Source: Bacteroidales bacterium (GTDB lineage Bacteria; Bacteroidota; Bacteroidia; Bacteroidales; Muribaculaceae). From it: DNA of 43,536 nt. A program made the translations under genes and the position numbers. Below are positions 40,773 through 43,536 of the stretch, one piece after another. Numbering within the stretch: position 1 is the first letter of the stretch; the number at the start of each line of letters is the position of its first letter. Location: the NCBI GenBank assembly GCA_014800685.1, contig JAAVFQ010000031.1, positions 1 to 43,536 of the forward strand. The letters run 5' to 3'. A model generated the notes under the pieces. It did no database searches, was not told the origin of the DNA, and saw nothing but the letters and a program-made list of their open reading frames with translations.

Positions 40773-40953
40773 TTTTCAGTCGGTTTGTGAGCATTAAGCG
40801 GTGGAGTCTCGTATGAAAACTCCTGAAAGGCATTGCGCTTCTCATGCACTCGTGCTTCACATAATACGTTCAAAAGTGACAAAAAATTCCCAAAGGGGTA
40901 ATAGCTTGATTTGCGAGTAGCTCTTGTTCGAATACACTACTGCAAATATCACA

Positions 40954-40985
40954 CAAAGTTAGCAAAAAAAATGAAGTAAAGCAAA
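40954..40985 (-). promoter_or_regulatory. Bacteroidetes-type promoter of the BadF-led gene train
   Basis: The minus strand reads TTTG (40982-40985), a 20-nt spacer and TAACTTTG (40954-40961), a full match to the -33/-7 consensus. The remaining 40773-40953 is the leader, in which I see no riboswitch I recognise. Confidence 0.7.
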
Positions 40986-41028
40986 TTTTCGCTTGCGTTT
41001 TTTATGGAATTATGTTGTGGAAAACATG

Positions 41029-41065
41029 GAGGGCGTGTCGAAATTCAAAATATTGACACGCCCTC
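41029..41065 (-). terminator. GGGCGTGTC-type hairpin after the LRR gene
   Basis: Arms GAGGGCGTGTC (41029-41039) and GACACGCCCTC (41055-41065) around an A/T-rich loop, 43 bp past the LRR stop. It is a variant of the hairpins at 12343 and 43228. Confidence 0.55.
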
Positions 41066-41108
41066 GCATTATTCGGGTATTATCCTGGTGATATAAGCGT
41101 CTGGCTGC

Positions 41109-42206
41109 TTATTCCTGCATTGCTTCGCTCCATCCATCGCCCCAATCATCATAGGCTCCTACTACTTGCTGGAGCTGGGTGTCGGCTTGAAGTTGGAGTG
41201 TAGAGAGCATATCGTTATTGGCGACGTTGACATATCGGAGCATGGGGTTGAAACTGAGGTCGGCCCAGGTCAGCTCGTTGTTGGCCAGGTTTATGCGTTC
41301 AAGCAGATTCTGTCCGGTCAGAGTGATGGAGGTGAGATCATTCCAGTTCAGATTCACCCATTGCAGCTTAGGGCAATTCTCTACGCTGAAACCCGTAAGG
41401 TCGTTATATCCGGCAAAGATATCGGAGAGCGACCGGCAGTTTTGGGCTACGAGCTCTTTGAGGTGGTTATCGCTGACTATCAGAGTGTTGAGAGAGGGTA
41501 GGTTCTGAACATACATGGTGGTCAGGCGGTTTGAGGTGAGATTGAGATTCTGCAGCGACTCGAGGCCTGAGATTTCAATAGAAGCCAAATCGTTATATCC
41601 GGCATAGAGAGACTGCAAAGCAGTGCAACCGCTGACTACGAGTTCCTGCATTTTATTGCCGGTGCAGTTGAGAGTCTTGAGTGTTGCGGAATTGCTCACG
41701 TCAAGAGCTGCTATTCTGTTGGAGGCGATATTGAGCGATGTTAACTCCGGGAGGTCTCCCAAGTTAAGAGTCGAGAGTCTATTGCGGTTAAGTTTAAGCA
41801 CTCGAATGTTCTGGCAACCGTTTATATTGATGTCTGAGAGGAGGTTGCGGCTGAGATTTACGGCGCGCAGAGCCGGATTGGATGCAAGAGTGGCGGAGGT
41901 GAGATGATTATTGCTCACATCAAGGGTCTGCAAGCCTTTGAAGCCTGTGAGATTAAGATTTCCGGCCAGCTCTTTTCCGGCCCAAGAGATGCTTTTTGCC
42001 GAGCCATCAGGATTAAAAGTAATGCCGGGCCATGTAGCCGGATTTCCGAGGTCGGTGATCAAGAGAGCCTGAGCGTTGGTGCCCCCTTTGGCTGCGGGAG
42101 CGCTGAGAAAGCTCTTTAGGGCGTTCATTTCATTTTTTGGAAGTTTCTGAGCCCATGCGAAAGTGATAGTCAGCAGTGTGGCGAGAAGCATCAGTGTTCT
42201 TTTCAT
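41109..42206 (-). CDS. Secreted leucine-rich-repeat protein
   Basis: A 365-residue protein with a signal peptide (about 1-19, ending FAWA). After about 60 residues, some twelve repeats of 21-22 residues follow, with the pattern LxxLxxLxLxxNxLxxLxL: LQTLDVSNNHLTSATL, LTSLNIASNRIAALDV, LNTLIVSDNHLKELVA. The final repeat gives way to a short acidic tail (DDWGDGWSEAMQE). There is no membrane anchor or type IX sorting domain that I can recognise. It may bind host or bacterial ligands outside the cell; function unknown. Confidence 0.85.
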   Translation of the reverse strand: MKRTLMLLATLLTITFAWAQKLPKNEMNALKSFLSAPAAKGGTNAQALLITDLGNPATWPGITFNPDGSAKSISWAGKELAGNLNLTGFKGLQTLDVSNNHLTSATLASNPALRAVNLSRNLLSDININGCQNIRVLKLNRNRLSTLNLGDLPELTSLNIASNRIAALDVSNSATLKTLNCTGNKMQELVVSGCTALQSLYAGYNDLASIEISGLESLQNLNLTSNRLTTMYVQNLPSLNTLIVSDNHLKELVAQNCRSLSDIFAGYNDLTGFSVENCPKLQWVNLNWNDLTSITLTGQNLLERINLANNELTWADLSFNPMLRYVNVANNDMLSTLQLQADTQLQQVVGAYDDWGDGWSEAMQE

Positions 42207-42412
42207 AGCTATTTAGTTTAAATATAATAGGTTTAGAGTGGGTGTTACAGACTCTATGTTTATAGTCAATTAACGCGAAGTGGAGCTAAATTGTTCTCAC
42301 TCGCAAGCCGTATGAAACTTTGAATTTACTATGAACAAATGGCGGTGGAAGAGTGTTTTATGAGTGAATTAAAACTGTGATAGACTATAGGAAAGGAAGA
42401 AGAAAGGAATTT

Positions 42413-42670
42413 ATGGAAGTATTGGGAATGGTTATTAAAATCGCATCGGTCTTTCTAATAATGATGTTCATGGTGGCTTTGCTGCTTGCGCTTAATCACT
42501 TTATGGTCCATAATGACGGAGAGTCAAATATGGATAGGTTACGACGTGATATAGAGGACGCCGATGACGTAATCAGTAAAGATTCGCTATTTCATACATT
42601 CCTTCTTCATCAAAGTAGAAAGAAGTCTACAGGAAAGTTAAAACATCATAACGTGAATATATTCCGATAA
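42413..42670 (+). CDS. Small membrane protein of unknown function
   Basis: About 85 residues from MEVLGMVIKIASVFL; an upstream in-frame ATG at 42377 gives 97. One strong membrane segment (about residues 7-30) is followed by a hydrophilic tail with DRLRRDIEDADDVIS and a basic end. A purine-rich AAGGAA sits 6-10 bases before 42413, which favours that start. Its stop region abuts the repeat at 42668, which overlaps its last bases. I recognise no family; it could be spurious. Confidence 0.45.
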   Translation: MEVLGMVIKIASVFLIMMFMVALLLALNHFMVHNDGESNMDRLRRDIEDADDVISKDSLFHTFLLHQSRKKSTGKLKHHNVNIFR

Positions 42671-42740
42671 GTAAGAGAGAAAAATTAATGTACCAGAGTT
42701 TTCATCTCACATATATCGTTTAATTTTTCGAAATTACTTA
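42668..42740 (-). repeat. MITE-like repeat, internal-deletion derivative (copy F)
   Basis: 73 bp, inverted orientation. Both ends are kept (TAAGTAAGAGAGAAAAATTA ... AATTTTTCGAAATTACTTA) but about 113 internal bases are missing. The junction lies at GTAC, a tetramer present near both ends of full copies (5828-5831 and 5941-5944 in copy B); joining those two sites predicts 72 bp. Confidence 0.85.
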
Positions 42741-43227
42741 ATTATTGTCTGGAATATACACAAATATATATCAAAATTACTTATAGTAATATAGTGTGCA
42801 GATGTCGGGGAAAGCAAAAGCATTCCTTGACTTCGTTGTTTATAGAGGGTGCTTTATCTTCTGACGCGTGGGTAGCCTGATTCATCATGCTACCGGGAAA
42901 GTAACCACAAGAGCAACGTCGCGTTCACAGCCCATTAGTTTGCCACTGGATTTCGATATTCGAATACTGCATATCCTATAATCGCAAAAACGAAAAGAGT
43001 TAGTTTGTTTTTGCGGCTGCTAACTTTTCTTAGAAATGAGACTGGGCTACGCAAAATAAAGAAATATGAAGCAGGAGCGCAACCTCGGAGGGTTTTGTAT
43101 GCCATTTGCGGGTTTTCTTACGCCATTCCGGCACGGACACATACGATATAATGTATCTTTCTATCTTTTTTCTATCTTTCGACCTCAGACCGAGCGCTTT
43201 GCCACTGACATATTCTTACAAATCTAA
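42741..43227. other. Non-coding stretch with hairpins, unassigned
   Basis: No convincing gene in 487 bp. Seen: GGTAGC/GCTACC around 12 bases (about 42870-42893); GCAAAAAC/GTTTTTGC (about 42983-43013), which competes with a GTTAG/CTAAC pairing; and a GCGCAACCTCGGAGGG block near 43077 that recalls the loop of the terminator at 1194. It could hold a small RNA or gene remnants. Confidence 0.4.
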
Positions 43228-43266
43228 GGAGGGTGTGTCAAAATGCAATATTTTGACACACCCTCC
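43228..43266 (-). terminator. Long perfect GGGTGTGTCAAAAT hairpin after tRNA-Leu
   Basis: Perfect 17-bp arms (43228-43244 and 43250-43266) with a five-base loop, 12 bp past the tRNA gene. It is the strongest of three such hairpins in the window (also 12343 and 41029). The T tract is poor (TTAGATTT). Confidence 0.6.
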
Positions 43267-43278
43267 TCTAAAATTTCG

Positions 43279-43362
43279 TGTCCGAGATGAGAGTCGAACT
43301 CACACGGCCAAGCGGCCACTACCCCCTCAAAGTAGCGCGTCTACCAATTCCGCCACCCGGAC
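43279..43362 (-). tRNA. tRNA-Leu(GAG)
   Basis: 84 nt on the minus strand. Acceptor stem GTCCGGG/CTCGGAC with discriminator A, D-loop GGAATTGGTAGACGC, anticodon loop TTTGAGG with anticodon GAG, a long variable arm GTGGCCGCTTGGCCGT (class II) and T-arm GTGAGTTCGACTCTCAT. CCA is not encoded. It reads CUU/CUC leucine codons. Confidence 0.95.
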
Positions 43363-43406
43363 ATCATATAATAAGTTATCTTTATTGCCGAAGACTTTCC
43401 CGGCCA

Positions 43407-43443
43407 TAAAAAAGCCGTAGTCTCTGCCGAAGCATAAACTACG
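43407..43443 (-). terminator. Terminator between the two tRNA-Leu genes
   Basis: CCGTAG/CTACGG arms, followed on the minus strand by TTTTTT (plus-strand A run near 43407). It would end transcripts of the right-hand tRNA, so the left-hand one may need its own promoter in 43363-43406; none is clear. Confidence 0.65.
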
Positions 43444-43455
43444 GTTAGAGTTTTG

Positions 43456-43536
43456 TGTCCGAGATGAGAGTCGAACTCACACGGCCAAGCGGCCACTACC
43501 CCCTCAAAGTAGCGCGTCTACCAATTCCGCCACCCG
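43456..43536 (-). tRNA. tRNA-Leu(GAG), second copy, cut by the window edge
   Basis: Identical to the gene at 43279-43362 over all 81 bases available; the 5' three bases of the tRNA lie beyond the window. Anticodon GAG. Tandem duplication of this tRNA raises gene dosage. Confidence 0.93.

Noticed and set aside
43106..43420. A 104-codon plus-strand frame at the right end
   Set aside because: It runs antisense straight through a tRNA-Leu gene and a terminator hairpin.

Overview
The window reads as chromosomal DNA of a member of the Bacteroidales, most likely a gut lineage near the Muribaculaceae; the family is an inference and was not tested by a search. The support is the gene repertoire: a TonB-dependent receptor with an N-terminal carboxypeptidase-regulatory-like domain, DUF3843-like and DUF5106/thioredoxin-like proteins, an etfB-etfA-acyl-CoA dehydrogenase unit, AmpG-like MFS, biosynthetic SpeA and a DUF151-UVR protein. 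Promoters of the Bacteroidetes type (-7 TAnnTTTG, twice with TTTG 19-20 nt upstream) and poor Shine-Dalgarno sequences agree with this. No phage, plasmid, IS transposase or CRISPR array is visible.

Layout. Positions 1-3663 hold yaaA, a cysteine-rich LTxxQ (Spy/CpxP-like) periplasmic protein and a histidine acid phosphatase. Positions 3717-9533 are a minus-strand run led by hisS, with a complete iron/cobalamin-type ABC importer (lipoprotein, permease, ATPase) and a DUF3843-like protein. Positions 9623-12129 hold an AmpG-like MFS and an MscS channel. Positions 12416-16055 are acyl-CoA dehydrogenase, etfA and etfB (transcribed etfB first). nhaA stands alone on the plus strand (16370-17737). A minus-strand run (17726-21648) carries cstA, a PHP phosphatase, bcp and a GT2. 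A TPR/PD40 protein and a TonB-dependent receptor follow (21931-25916). A plus-strand trio (26043-29219) is a Dpm1-like glycosyltransferase, dihydroorotase and a GT4. From 40772 down to 29265 there is one long minus-strand gene train: BadF-type kinase, SGNH hydrolase, DUF5106/thioredoxin, DoxX, mnmA, DUF151-UVR, argR, an ArgC-like protein, a short SSB, speA, truA and ligA. The right end has a secreted LRR protein, a small membrane protein and two tandem tRNA-Leu(GAG) genes.

Two things stand out. First, the gene next to argR is an ArgC homologue that has kept the ends of the fold but lost the catalytic Cys motif and the catalytic His region, and the adjacent ArgR has lost one of the two aspartates of its arginine-binding GDD motif. 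Together they look like a repurposed remnant of an arginine-biosynthesis cluster, lying on the same strand as arginine decarboxylase. Second, a MITE-like intergenic repeat of about 185 bp (TAAGTAAGT... ends) is present in three full copies, one internal-deletion derivative whose junction is a GTAC microhomology, and several end fragments that are nested or tandemly reiterated. One copy lies inside the ABC-importer operon and supplies the permease stop codon.
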